From: Cunninghamia lanceolata
Taxonomy: Eukaryota; Streptophyta; Pinopsida; Cupressales; Cupressaceae
Length of the DNA: 64,000 nt
Reading direction: 5' to 3'
NCBI GenBank assembly: GCA_027924645.1
Contig: BSBN01000849.1
Span: 11,488,001-11,552,000 of the forward strand
Both the position numbers and the translations under genes were made by a program. This document shows, one piece after another, positions 1 to 11,430 of this stretch. Positions within the stretch are counted from its first letter, which is position 1; each line of letters opens with the position of its first letter. The notes under the pieces are model-generated. The model saw only the letters and a program-made list of their open reading frames with translations. It searched no databases and was not told the origin of the DNA.

Positions 1-432
1 CAAGGTCCAACACACCAGAAGACTTATGAGAACTCAAGTAAAATTGAACACATTTTGTTTTCCATATTTGCAATGTTCGTAAAAGTCAAACTCAAGATTA
101 CAATCGTCTAACCCCTCAATGAGGTTTTTATTTTTTAGGGTTCTAAGACCCTTCTCACCAATGTGACCAAATCTCTTATGCCATAACATTGTCTTTTCAA
201 TAGGAAGCTTAACTTCTAAAGCATGAATACAACCATCAGGACTAGATACAATAGATTTCTTCACTGCTCATTTGGATGGTGGGGATGAAGTGACTACTAC
301 CCTCTTTCTTGAGTTAGAAGAACTATTGCATTGTGAAATGTATGCTTCCAACTGAAACAGAGTACCTCTCCTAGTACCCTTAGCAAGCACCATAGCTCCT
401 CTAGTCATTTTGCATCCTTCTTTCGAAAAGAC
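1..432 (-). pseudogene. copia polyprotein fragment, GAG-pre-integrase region (left part of split element)
   Basis: Minus-strand frame with one internal TGA (plus 268-270). The downstream part carries the GAG-pre-integrase signature LWHKRFGHIGEKGL followed by a Cys-poor C-terminal piece. In copia polyproteins this segment links protease and integrase. The sequence continues on the other side of a 21.8-kb insertion: the right flank (22212 upward) ends in a VGMQVV-type segment and this flank resumes with SKEGCKM, in frame once one AAGAC copy (428-432 and 22212-22216) is removed. It is therefore the same element as the gag/protease fragment at 22212-23345. The rest lies left of the window. It is dead, and the assignment to copia is firm. 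Confidence 0.85.
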
Positions 433-576
433 TATTAGTTGTTGCAGCAAAATATTGACCTATTAATGCTCGATACAACCACTTGACTTAACAAGCATAG
501 GAGGCGGTTAAGCCCTTGTCACAAACCATCGCAGCACAGCGCTAAACAAGAAGACCAAGGGTCACACCTTTCAACA
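433..576 (-). repeat. TRIM-1 left LTR (its 3' LTR)
   Basis: It aligns with 632-778 over its whole length with scattered substitutions and small indels. It starts TATTAG (the other copy starts TGTTAG) and ends TTTCAACA, directly against the purine tract of the internal region. Confidence 0.8.
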
Positions 577-631
577 ATCCCCCCAGCGCAAGCACGGGGT
601 TTGAACCCATGACCTCAGCCCTGATACCAAC

Positions 632-778
632 TGTTAGTTGCTGTTGCACCAAAAGATCAACCTATTAATTCCTAATAAAACCACTTGACTTAACAAGCAT
701 GGGAGGCAACTAAGCCCTTGTCACAAACCACCACAACGCAACACTGAACAAGAAGACCAAGGGTCACACCTTGCAATA
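632..778 (-). repeat. TRIM-1 right LTR (its 5' LTR)
   Basis: Second copy of the repeat. It starts TGTTAGTTGC directly after the reversed primer site and ends TTGCAATA, where the expected terminal CA has become TA. Confidence 0.78.
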
Positions 779-780
779 AT

Positions 781-1888
781 TGTTGCAAGTATGGGCCTAA
801 CTGGTGTTGTCATTGATGTCAACATACTTCTATTGCATTAATGATAAGGATTTGATGAGTTGTGAACTAAGGATATTGAGAAAATTAGTCTTAATCAAGA
901 ACAGTGAAGAACAGTGATGACAGTAAGGCAAAAGTCCAAGACAAGATGAGGATTAGAGGATGTGGATTAAAGGGTTTGTAGATATGTGTCTTAAGGTGGT
1001 CTAGCAGAGATTTCAAATGTCTGCATGAAGATATGAAGAAGTTGTGGCCGCTCAAGTAAAACCGGTTTCGGTAGGTGTTTAGAGGTAACAGAGTGTAACA
1101 AGAAAGGTCCAGTGAGATCCGAAAATGAAGTTTCCTATTCTATGGATTTAAGGGAGTGCTGAGGAAGTCTTTGTGGTGTATCAACTCTATTGGTTCATGG
1201 TTTGAAGGTCTGCAAGCATCTATTCCTTTGTGACAGTTATGACAGACTGTGTTCTTGAGGTTCCAAATGAAGGAGAGAAGGATTTTAGTAAGCAGAAGAA
1301 GTGTGTATGTTCTTGGTGATTCAGGTAAGCTTGTGATTCAGGTAAGCTTGGTGATTAGATGATCATTCCTAAGTTGATGCCTTGTATAAATAAGGGATTG
1401 CGAAGTTAGTTTGAACTGGCCTTTTTGTGTGGAGATGAGAGTGTGGTAGCGAAGAGGAGAGCGAAAGGCAGAGCATAAGTATTGAGCTTAATGGAACTGA
1501 TTCAAGCATGGTGAAGATGCTATTCTCTAGTTCATGTATGTGATACTTATTTCTTTATAGACAGTGTGTCTCTTGTAGGCAGTGAGCCTCTTGTGAGCAG
1601 TGTGCTCGGGCAGTGAGCCCTAATTGGCATGTACCATTTTGTTCTTTCTATTCTTCTAACAAAGAATACATTCTTGGGTTAATCACTCTCTGGTTTTTTC
1701 CTTAACTGGGTTTTCCACATCAAAATCTTGGTGTCTTATGTGCTGATGAGTTTTTGCTTTTGATTTGAATGCATTATGTTTCATGTTTAATAAATTGCTA
1801 ATCACTAAGAGGATTTAAATGTGTAAATTGGAGAAAGTTTTGCACAACTGATTCACCCCCCTCTCAGTTGTGTGCCCTAAGTCTAACA
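781..1888 (+). repeat. SIRE-A 5' LTR
   Basis: 1,108 bp, TGTTGCAAG...GTCTAACA. A TATAAATA box lies at 1385-1392. The R/U5 portion (about 1558-1740) has short GCAGTG-type repeats shared with the NAS LTRs. Against the 3' LTR and the SIRE-B LTRs it lacks roughly 150 bp near 1314-1358, where a short direct duplication (GTGATTCAGGTAAGCTT) sits instead. Confidence 0.88.
1385..1392 (+). promoter_or_regulatory. TATA box in SIRE-A 5' LTR
   Basis: TATAAATA followed by AGGGATTG. The same sequence recurs at 21707-21714 in the 3' LTR, and a related TATAAGGGATT occurs in the NAS-1 internal spacer. Its position in the U3 part of the LTR fits a Pol II promoter. Confidence 0.6.
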
Positions 1889-1890
1889 AT

Positions 1891-1902
1891 TGGTATCAGA
1901 GC
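1891..1902 (+). other. SIRE-A primer-binding site (initiator Met tRNA)
   Basis: TGGTATCAGAGC lies two bases after the LTR end. It is the standard complement of the 3' end of plant initiator tRNA-Met used by copia elements. Confidence 0.9.
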
Positions 1903-1945
1903 TAAGTTCCTCTAAAAGGAGCTTAACTGCTTGAGGAGATCCAGG

Positions 1946-2960
1946 ATGCCATCTTACAAGAAGGATAGTCTGAAGTTTCATGGAACCAACTTTGCGCTTT
2001 GGAAAGGTAGCATGAAATGTCACTTGCAGTATATGGGAATGGCGTACTGGTGCATGGTTACAAAACCATATGTACCTCCACAGGGTGGTCTGACAACCCT
2101 AAATAAAATCACAGATGTTGAAAACAATCTGCGGACCAAAGAGGCTCTTCTAAGCATATTATCTGACTCAGAGCTCTCAAATGTTATTGACCTACCAACT
2201 GCCTTTGAGATTTGGAAAAAACTAGAACTTTTGCATGAAGGAGACCAGTATGTTAAATGTGCAAGGTTACAGAATCTAAAAGGGAAATTTGAAAAACTAA
2301 AGATGAGAGATGATGAAAATATTACCACTTTTATGCCAAGAGTGAATGAGTTGGTTTGTGGAATTAGAAATGCTGGTGGAGTCTTGGATGAAAATGAGAT
2401 TATTGGTAAAATTCTCAGATCCCTTCCTGCTTCTTACAAAATCAAGGTTGCTACCATTGAAGAATTCAGAGCCCATACAACTATCACAAGAGATCAATTG
2501 GCTAGGAAATTGGCTGCATTTGAAATGACAGAGTTTGGAGATGACCCCCCCAAGACTGAATCTGCATTCAAAGCCAGTGCCTCTGTTAAAGGTAAACAAA
2601 GGTTTCATCCGGGAGAGAATTCTTGAAGGAAATTGTCATGGTATGAAAAAGAAAGAAAAGATCTGGAAGAAGAAGAAGTAGAAACTGTTCAACTTGAAGC
2701 CCTTATTGCAAAAAGACTGCCAAGAGGATCTGGTAAGTATAAAGGAAAATTACCTTTTAAGTGTTTTAACTGTAATAAGATTGGTCATTTTGCCTCAAGG
2801 TGTCTGAAAAGATTTTCAAGGTAAAATCCTAACAAGCTAAGGTTCCAAAAGAATTATTACTATGTACATGAAGATGATGATAATGAAGGAGTAACAGATG
2901 ATGAATCAGAGATAGGAAACAAATCTGGAAATGAATGGGTGTTCATTTCCATCAAGGAAG
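1946..2960 (+). pseudogene. SIRE-A gag (UBN2-type capsid and CCHC knuckle), broken
   Basis: Starts at the ATG at 1946 (MPSYKKDSLKFHGTNF). It carries the plant copia gag layout: N-terminal FxGTNFxLWKxxM motif, capsid-like helical region of about 200 residues, and the zinc knuckle CFNCNKIGHFASRC (about 2760-2800). In-frame stops are at 2624-2626 and 2822-2824. The frame then continues to the SIRE-B insertion at 2960 (WVFISIKE) and resumes at 9966 after one GGAAG copy. Where SIRE-A has the first stop, SIRE-B has a sense codon, so the breaks are secondary. The product would package element RNA in the cytoplasm. Confidence 0.88.
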
Positions 2961-4210
2961 TGTTAGATCTAGGGCACACAACTGAGAGGGGGGGGTGAAT
3001 CAGTTGTACAAAAACTTGCTTCTACTTCAAACACTTGATTCTTCTTTGTTAGTTAACAACATATCAATTAATCATTCATGAAAGCACAAAGCATAAACAC
3101 CGGAGCAGACAATCATCAACACATTTGACACCAAGATTTTTGATGTGGAAAACCTGGTTAAGGGAAAAACCACGAGGTGATTAACCCAAGCATTATTCTC
3201 TGTTAGAAGAATAAGAAAAATGAATGGCACATGCCAATTAGGGCTCACTGCCCAAGCACACTACTCATAAGGAGGCACACTACCTACAAGAGACACACTG
3301 TCTACAAGATCATAAGTATCACAACATTGAACTGGAGAATGACATCTTCATCATGTCTAGATCAGTTCCATTTAAGCCCGAGTCACACCTGCTCTACCTT
3401 TCACTCTTCCACTATCTCACACTCATCCGCTTGACAACACACTTTGAAATGAACACACAAACCTTTATTTATACAAGACATTGACTTAGGAACAATCATC
3501 TAAGTCAGCAATCAACCATAAGAACATTCGCAGGATGAATAACACATCCAGTCGGCTAGTCTGAACAAGAACTTCATCTGGAAGAGTATCTTCAATTTTG
3601 GGCTCTACCACCAATGCGTACCAACAACACAACCTCAACATGATCCAAGAACCTTCACAAGTTTGCCTGAATGACTAGGTACATCTGCATTTCCTCTACT
3701 TACTGGAATCTCTTCTCTTCCTTATCCAGAACTTCAAGAACATAGTCTATCGCCACTGTCATACTACAAGAGGTGCTTCTGGACCTCCAAACCATGAACA
3801 AATCGAGATGACACATCACAAGGACATCCCCAACACTCTGTCCAATCTGCAGAATAGGACAATGCACTTCTGGATCTCACCAGACCTTTTTGTAACACTT
3901 TGTCACTCTAGAGCATCTCCCAGAACCAGTTCTACTTGATCGATCACAACTTCTTCACATCTTCATGCGGACCTCTGAAATCTTAACTGGATCATCACAA
4001 GACTCATATCTACAAACCCTTTAATTTGCATCTTCTGATACTCAACCTATTGAGTACTTTTGCCTTCCTCTCATCACTATTCTTCACTGTTCCTGATTGA
4101 GACTAATTTTTTCAATATCCTCAGCACACAGCTCATCCAATCCTTCTTATCAATGCAATATGAGTATGTTGACATCAATGACAACACTGGTTAACCTCAT
4201 ACTTGCAATA
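2961..4210 (-). repeat. SIRE-B 3' LTR
   Basis: 1,250 bp. Plus-strand edges are TGTTAGATC and TTGCAATA. The minus-strand 5' terminus is TA instead of TG in both LTRs of this element, so that change predates this insertion or was copied into both. Confidence 0.9.
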
Positions 4211-4226
4211 ATTTCCCCCTTTGTCA
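4211..4226 (-). other. SIRE-B polypurine tract
   Basis: Plus ATTTCCCCCTTTGTCA, which is TGACAAAGGGGGAAAT on the minus strand, directly before the 3' LTR. Further A/GGGGGA tracts follow upstream on the minus strand (plus about 4290-4450), the multiplied arrangement also seen in SIRE-A. Confidence 0.75.
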
Positions 4227-4473
4227 TTGATGGCAACATATGATGTGAAAAATCATCAAGACAAGAACTTCTCCTTTCTGTCATAGCTCCCCCTATCAGC
4301 AACAACTTTTCACATGTCTTCTCTTCCTTTACTACTCCCCCTTTGATCATCAACCACTTGTTTTTCACATGTCTTCTCTCCCCCTTTGACATCAATGGCA
4401 AAGGGCTCATACTTGCAATTCTAGCACATCAGAATCATACCAGCTGCTTCCCCTTAGTACCAGCTCCCCATCA

Positions 4474-6051
4474 TCAATCCGGATCACAAGATATGACTGT
4501 GATATCCATCAGACTGATGCACATCAGTGCATCCCAGTTCATCACTAGAGGGGCCATGACCCCTAACTTCTCCCTAAGATACTCAAAAGAGTCCTTGGGA
4601 AGAGGTTTAGTAAAAAAATTTGCAATCTGATCCATGGAGGGTACATACTCCAATCTGACTTCATCCTTGTTCACTTGCTCTCTCAGAAAGTGGAACTTGA
4701 TAGATATGTGCTTGGTCTCAAAATGCAACACTAGATTCTTAGAAATATTTATTGCACTTGAATTATCACAGAAAATGGTGATAGGCTCCTCATATTCTAC
4801 TTTAATGTCTCTTAGCATCTGCTTCATCCATAAGATTTGAGTGCAACTACCTACTGTTGCAATGTATTCTGCTTCAGTTGTAGATAGAGATATTGCCTCT
4901 TATTTCTTGCTTAGCCAAGAAACCAACCTTTCTCCCAAAAAGAATGCTCCTCCACTTGTACTCTTCCGGTCATCCACATCTCCTGCCCAATCTGCATCTG
5001 TATATACATGAAGAGAGAAATCATGATCTCTAGGATACCATAGACCATACTCAATTGTCCCCTTTAGATATCTAAAAATCCTCTTGATTTCCATAACATG
5101 AGATTCTCTAGGATCAGCCTGAAATCTTGCCACAAGACCAATAGCCTACATTATATCTGGTCTAGTCTGAGTGAGATACAATAGTCCTCTAATCATTGAT
5201 CTATACTTGGTCTGATCTGTCTTAGGAGAGTCATCATCTTTGCTCAACTTACATCTGGTTGCCATAGGAGTGTTCATTGGCTTTGAATCTTCCATTCTGA
5301 ATTTCCTCAACAATTCTTTCACATACTTGGTCTGAGAGATAAAGATGCCTTTCTTTGTTTGAGTAATTTGTAGACCCAAGAAGAAATTCATTTCACCAAG
5401 CATTGACATTTCAAACTCACTTTTCATTTGATTTGCAAAAGTTTTACACATACTGTCTTTTCCTCCAAAGATGATATCATCAACAAATACTTCCACAATC
5501 AAGATGTTTTCCTTATCTATTTGGAAATATAGATTACTATCAGCAATACCTTTGTTGAAACCAATCTACACAAGATGCTTATCCAACCTTTCATACCATG
5601 CTCTTGGGGCTTGCTTCAAACCATACAATGCTTTCTTCAACTTGCAGACCATATCATCATGATCAGACAATTGAAATCCATCCAGTTGTTCAATGTATAC
5701 TTCTTCTTCCAAATCACCATTTAGGAAGGCAGACTTGACATCCATCTGATATACCTTGAAGTCTTTGAAGGCAGCAAATGCAAGAAATAATCTGACTGCT
5801 TCAATCCTTGCCACTGAAGCAAAGGTTTCTTCAAAATCAATTCCTTCTATTTGAGAGTAGCCTTTGTAGACCAATCTAGCTTTGTTTCTGATTACTTCAC
5901 CAACTTCATTTAGTTTGTTCCGGAAGACCCATTTGGTTCCCATCACATTTTTGTTTCTAGGTCTGGGAACAAGATCCCAAGAATGATTTTTTCTCAATTT
6001 GCATCAACTCTTCCTCCACTGCTTTGGTCTAGTTTTCATCATTGCAAGCTT
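4474..6051 (-). pseudogene. SIRE-B reverse transcriptase and RNase H, broken
   Basis: Minus frame from about 6051 down to 4474. The RT start ([20 protein letters not shown]) is typical copia RT. The catalytic FVDDIIFGGKD is near 5470. RNase H has the conserved DADWAGD (about 5000) and ends with KDQIA-type FTKPLP sequence. Stops interrupt at about 5998, 5563, 5143 and 4897, all without a frame change. The usual terminal stop after APLVMN (present in SIRE-A) is lost here and the frame runs on about 20 codons. The enzyme would copy element RNA into cDNA. Confidence 0.9.
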
Positions 6052-7353
6052 CATTTATTGTCTTAGGTTCAATCTTTGAAATCAGACAACATTCATCTAA
6101 ATTTTGAGCAATTCTCTTTCTTATTTGTACCCCTTTGCTTTTGTCACCTATGATCTGATCTTTGGGACTTTCTTGCACTACTGTTTCTTGATTAAGTTCA
6201 TTTAGGCAAACCTCTTCTTCCTAATTTATCGGATCAGTTTGAATCTAAATTTCAGAGGAGTATTGAGCTCCTTGCACCAGAGAATTATTCTAATCATCTT
6301 CATCACTTTCATAAAACTTGAGGGCTTCTCAATTCCTTCATCAACCTTCACATTTGTACTTTCTATCATCTTTCTCAATCTCTTATTGTAACACCGGTAT
6401 GCTTTGCTTTGAGTGGAGTAACCCAAGAAAATTCCTTCATCACTTCTAGCATCAAACTTTCCTAGATCTTCATCTCTTTTGCTATAACACTTGCTACCAA
6501 ATACTCTGAAATATCTCACAGTAGGAGTTACACCAAACCAAAGTTCATAAGGAGTCTTACCGGTATTGCTTCTGATTTGAACTTGATTAAGAGTGTAGAC
6601 TGTAGTGCTGACAACTTCTCTCCAAAACATCTGGGGAACATTTGCTTCCATCATCATGGTCCTGGATGCTTCTTGGATGGTCCAATTCTTTCTCTCAACT
6701 ACTCCATTCTGCTGTGGAGTCCTAGGAGCAGACAATTGTCTCCTTATGCCATGCTTCTCACAAAGGTCTATGAATTCACCGGATGTGAATTCACCACCTC
6801 TATCAGACCTCAGACATTTCAGTTTCAATCCGGTTTGATTCTCTACCATAGCTTTGAAGATTTTGAACTTCTCAAGGGCTTCTAATTTCTCTTTTAGGAA
6901 GGTAACCCACATCATCAAAGAATGATCATCAATCAGTAACATGAAATATCTATCACCTTGCATACTCTTGATTCTTGTCAGACCACATAGATCAGTATGG
7001 ACTAATTCTAGTAATCCGATAGTGGACTGATCCTTGCTTTTGAAATAGACTCTGCTCTATTTACCTAGCTGACATTCTTTGCACAAACTATTTGTAGGTT
7101 TCACCAATTTAGGAAGATCTCTTACAGCCTGAGTATTGCTTATCTTTATGATGTTATCAAAATTCACATGACACATCCTTCTATGCCATAACCAACTCTG
7201 ATCTACTTGAACAAACAAACAACTTTTGTCAGAACCAACTAGATGGAAGATATTACCTTTTGTTTGAGTACCGGATGCAATCTCAATTCTGGAGCTTCCA
7301 AAGATCCTGCATCTTCCATTCTTGAACTAGAGATCATAGCCTTTGTCCTCCAA
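6052..7353 (-). pseudogene. SIRE-B GAG-pre-integrase and integrase, broken
   Basis: The integrase core shows LIDDHS, RSDRGGEF and QNGVVERKN, that is, the D, D and E positions of the DDE catalytic triad, followed by the copia-type FGSKCY and KFDARSDEGIFLGY block. Upstream (about 7000-7350) are the SCLFVQVDQSWLWHRRMCHVNF-like pre-integrase segment and a CxxC zinc motif near LCKECQLGK. At least four stops occur, near 7351, 7327, 7060 and 6223. The protein would insert the cDNA into chromosomes. Confidence 0.88.
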
Positions 7354-7734
7354 CTAACCAACACAGAGAAGATTGTGTTTCAATCCTTCAACATATAGTA
7401 CATTACCGGTTTTGCTCTTTCCATCAAAAGAAATAGTTCCTCTACCTCTGATTCTGCCAACGGAATTATCACCAAACTTTGCCATTCCTCCTTCATACCT
7501 TTCCAAATCTAAGAACTTGATCTTGTCACCTGTCATATGGTGAGAACATCCACTGTCAATAACCCAATCATCCTTTTCTTCAACTTGGGCAGCCAAAGCT
7601 CTTTCTACAACCTTATGATTGATAGATTCAAAGGATATTGAATCTTCTTCCTTGATGGCAATAAACACCCATTCATTTCCAGATTTGCTTCCTATTTCTG
7701 ATTCATCATCTGTTACTCCTTCATTATCATCTTC
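7354..7734 (-). pseudogene. SIRE-B aspartic protease
   Basis: Contains WVIDSGCSHHMTGD, the DSG active site in the usual plant copia form, then SFDGKSKTGNVLYVEGLKHNLL. It follows gag in the same frame after a stop at 7735-7737 and runs into the pre-integrase segment. Its role is to cleave the polyprotein. Confidence 0.88.
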
Positions 7735-8662
7735 TTAATGAACATAATAGCAGTTCTTTTGAAACCTTTGTCTGTTAGCATTTGACCTTGCAGATCTTTC
7801 CGAACATCCTAAAGCAAAATGACCAATCTTATTGCAGTTGAAACACTTAAAGGGTAGTTTTCCTTCATACTTACCGGATCCTCTTGGTAGTCTCTTTGCA
7901 ATGAGGGCTTCAAGTTGAGCTATTTCTGCTTCTTCCTCTTCCATGTCTTTCCTTGCTTGATCATACCATGACAGCTTCCTTGAAAAGTTCTCTCCCAGAT
8001 CAAATCTTTGTTTGCCTTTCACATAGGCACTGACTTTGAATGCAGATTCAGTCTTGGGGTGATCATCACCAAACTCAATCATTTCAAATGCAGCCAGTTT
8101 GCCAGCCAATTGCTCTCTTGTGATAGTTGTATGGGCTCTGAATTCATCAATGGCAGCAACCTTGATTTTGTAGGCAACAGGAAGGGATCTGAGAATTTTG
8201 CAAACAATTTCATTCTCATCTAGAACTCCACCAGCATTCGTGATTCCACACACCAGTTCATTTACTCTTGGCATAAAGGTAGTGATATTTTCATCATCTC
8301 TCATCTTCAATCTTTCAAATTTCCCTTTCAGACTTTGCAACCTTGCAATTTAATCAAACTCATCTCCTTCATGCAAAAGTTCTAGTTTAACCCAGATCTC
8401 ATATGCAATTGGTAGGTCAATAACATTTGAGAGCTCTGAATCATTCAATGCGCTTAAAAGAGCTCCTTTGGTCTGCAAATTATTTTTAGCATCTGTGATT
8501 TCATTCAGAGTTGTCGGACCACCCTGTGGAGGAACATATGCCTTTGTGACCATGGACAAGTAAGCTTTTCCCATACACTCCAAGTGACATCTCATGCGAC
8601 CTTTTTAGAGGGAGAAGTTGGTTCTATCAAACTTTAAACTATCCTTCTTGTATGACGACATC
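7735..8662 (-). pseudogene. SIRE-B gag, broken
   Basis: Starts at the minus-strand ATG at about 8662 (MSSYKKDSLKF). It carries the same capsid region as SIRE-A and the knuckle CFNCNKIGHFALGC (about 7800-7845). Stops are near 8608 (a Trp position of the LWKG motif), at 8349-8351 and at 7735-7737. The reading frame is otherwise continuous with protease. Confidence 0.88.
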
Positions 8663-8704
8663 CTGGATCTCCTCAAGCGGTTAAGCTCCTTTTAGAGGAA
8701 CTTA

Positions 8705-8716
8705 GCTCTGATATCA
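8705..8716 (-). other. SIRE-B primer-binding site
   Basis: Plus GCTCTGATATCA is TGATATCAGAGC on the minus strand, one base changed from TGGTATCAGAGC. It sits two bases inside the 5' LTR edge. Confidence 0.8.
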
Positions 8717-8718
8717 AT

Positions 8719-9965
8719 TGTTAGACCTAGGGCACATAATTGAGAGGGGGGTGAATCAGTTGTACAAAAGCTTGCTTCTACTTCAAACACTTGATTCTTC
8801 TTTGTTAGTTAACAACATATCAATTAATCATTCATGAAAGCACAAAGCATAAACACCAGAGCAGACAATCATCAACACATTTGACACCAAGATTTTTGAC
8901 GTGGAAAACCTGGTTAAGTGAAAAACCACAGGGTGATTAACCTAAGGATTATTCTCTGTTAGAAGAATAAGAAAAATGAATGGCACATGCCAATTAGGGC
9001 TCACTGCCTGAGCACACTGCTCACAAGGAGGCACACTGCCTATAAGAGACACACTGTCTACAAGATCATAAGTATCACAACCTTAAATGGAGAATGACAT
9101 CTTCACCATGTCTGGATCAGTTCCATTTAAGCCCGAGTCACACCTGCTCTGCCTTTCACTCTTCCTCTATCTCACACTCATATGCTTCACAACACACTTT
9201 GAAATGAACTCACAAACCTTTATTTATACAAGACAACGACTTAGGAACAATCATCTAAGTTGGCAATCAACCATAAGAACATTCGCAGGATGAATAACAC
9301 ATCTGGTCGGCTAGTTTGAACAAGAACTTCATCCAGAAGAATATCTTCAATTCCAGGCTCTACCACTAATGCAGACCAACAACACAACCTCAACATGATC
9401 CAAGAACCTTCACAAGTTTGCCTGAATGACCAGGTACATCCGCATTTCCTCTACTTACTGGAATCTCTTCTCTTCTTCATCTAGAACTTCAAGAACACAG
9501 TCTATCACCACTGTCATACTGCAAGAGGTGCTTCCGAACCTCCAAACCATGAACAAATCAAGATGACACATCACAAGGACATCCCCAACACTCTATCCAA
9601 TCCACAGAATAGGACAATGCACTTCTGGATCTCACCGGACTTTTTTGTAACACTCTGTTAGTCTAGAGCATCTCCCGAAACTGGTTCTACTTGATCAATC
9701 ACAACTTCTTCACATTTTCATGTGGGCCTCTGAAATCTTAACTGGATCATCACAAGACTCACATCTACAAACCCTTTAATCCGCATCCTCTGATACTCAA
9801 CCTATTGAGTACTTTTGCCTTCCTCTCATCACTGTTCTTCACTGTTCCTGATTGAGACCAATTTTCTCAATATCCTCAGCACACAGCTCATCCAATCCTT
9901 CTTATCAATGCAATATGAGTATGTTGACATCAATGACAACACTGGTTAACCTCATACTTGCAATA
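8719..9965 (-). repeat. SIRE-B 5' LTR
   Basis: 1,247 bp, the close partner of 2961-4210. Both LTRs include the roughly 150-bp segment missing from the SIRE-A 5' LTR. Confidence 0.9.
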
Positions 9966-11430
9966 GGAAGAAGATCCAATGTCCTCTATATCTGTCAATC
10001 TTAAGACTATGGAAAGAGCTCTAGCTTCCCAAATTGAAGAGAAGGATGATTGGGTCATTGACAGTGGATGGTCTCACCATATGACAGGTGACAAAAATAA
10101 GTTTGTAGATTTGGAAAGGTATGAAGGAGGAGTGGTAAAGTTTGGTGACAATTCTACTGGTAGAATCAGAGGAAGAGGAACTATTTCTTTTGATGGAAGA
10201 AACAAAATTGGTAATGTATGTTGAAAGTTTGAAGCACAATCTTCTTAGTGTTGGATAGTTGGTGGACAAAGGCTATGATCTCTGATTCAAGGATGGAAAA
10301 TGCAAAATATTTGAAAGTTTTGGAACAGAGATTGCATCCGATACTCAAACTAAAGGTAATATCTTCCACTTGGTTGGTACTGGTAAAAGCTGCTTGTTTG
10401 TTCAAGTTGATTAGAGTTGGTTATGGCATAGAAGGATGTGTCATGTGAATTTTGATAATATCGTTAAGATAAGAAATACTTAGGCTGTAAAAGATCTTCC
10501 AAAATTGGTGAAACCTACTAACAGCTTGTGCAAGGAATGTCAGTTGGGTAAGCTGAGCAGAGTCACATTCAAAAGAAAGGAATTGTCTTCTACCGGATTA
10601 TTGGACTTAGTTCACACTGATCTTTGTGGTCTGGCAAGAACCAAGAGTATTCAAGGTGATAGATACTTCATGTTGCTAATTGATGACTATTCCCAGATGA
10701 TGTAGGTAACCTTTCTAAAGGAGAAATTAGAAGCTCTTGAGAAATTCAAAATATTCAAGGCTATGGTAGAGAATGAAACAGGATTAAAATTGAAATGTCT
10801 GAGGTCTGATAGAGGTGGAGAATTCACATCCGGTGAGTTCATAGAGTTCTATGAGAAACATGGAATTAAGAGATAGTTGTCTGCTCCTAGGACTCCACAG
10901 CATAATGGAGTAGTGGAGAGAAAGAATCGGACCATCCAGGAAGCATCTAGGACCATGATGATGGAAGCAAATGTTCCTCAGATCTATTGGAGATAAGCTG
11001 TCAACACTATAGTCTATACTCTCAATCGAGTTCAAATCAGAAGCAATACCGGTAAGACCCCTTATGAACTTTGGTTTGGCATTACTCCTACTATAAGGTA
11101 TTTCAGAGTCTTTGGTAGAAAATGTTACATCAAAAGAGATGAAGATCTAGGCAAGTTTGATGTTAGAAGTGATGAAGGAATATTCTTGGGTTACTCTACT
11201 CAAAGAAAAGTATACCGGTGTTATAACAAGAGACTAAGAAAGATGATAGAAAGTACAAATGTGAAGGTTGATGAGGGAATAGAGAAACCCTCAAGGTTTT
11301 ATGAATATGATGAAGATGATCAGAATGGTGTTCTGGTTCAAGGAGTTCAATCCTCTTCTGAAAGTTAGATTCAAACTGATCCTGTAAATCAGGAAGAAGA
11401 GATAGGTCTGAATGAGCCTGATCAAGAAGC
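9966..11430 (+). pseudogene. SIRE-A protease, pre-integrase and integrase, broken
   Basis: Resumes SIRE-A after the SIRE-B insert. Protease has WVIDSGWSHHMTGD, with the usual Cys after DSG changed to Trp. A frameshift near 10217 follows. Integrase has DLVHTDLCG, LIDDYSQMM, RSDRGGEF and a QHNGVVERKN block (canonical QNG, so one residue differs), with stops near 10702, 10875, 10994 and 11366. The domain order matches SIRE-B, to which it is closely similar. Confidence 0.87.

Larger units (their letters stand above)
433..778 (-). mobile_element. TRIM-1, miniature LTR retrotransposon (346 bp)
   Basis: Two direct repeats, 433-576 (144 bp) and 632-778 (147 bp), flank only 55 bp. Read on the minus strand, the right repeat is followed by a primer site (plus 618-630, TTGGTATCAGGGC, initiator-Met tRNA type). 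A purine tract GCTGGGGGGAT (plus 577-587) precedes the other repeat. Repeat ends are TG/TA...CA/TA. There is no coding capacity, so it matches terminal-repeat retrotransposons in miniature. The internal segment also holds a T-arm-like GGGTTCAAACCC (plus 598-609). The left edge abuts AAGAC (428-432). The right edge is followed by only two bases (AT) and then the SIRE-A LTR, so its own right target duplication is missing. Confidence 0.8.
2961..9965 (-). mobile_element. SIRE-B: full-length Sirevirus-like copia nested in SIRE-A (TSD GGAAG)
   Basis: 7,005 bp on the minus strand, flanked by perfect GGAAG copies (2956-2960 and 9966-9970). LTRs at 2961-4210 and 8719-9965 differ by roughly 4% over the first 240 bases I compared. 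Primer site (plus 8705-8716) and purine tract (plus 4211-4226) are in place. All coding pieces from 8662 down to 4474 stay in one frame, so decay is by nonsense and missense only. It is a member of the same family as SIRE-A, inserted in reverse orientation inside its gag/protease junction. Confidence 0.93.

Noticed and set aside
776..780. ATAAT as the left target duplication of SIRE-A
   Set aside because: The right flank is AAGAC, which matches 428-432 exactly, and the copia frame rejoins only with that pair.
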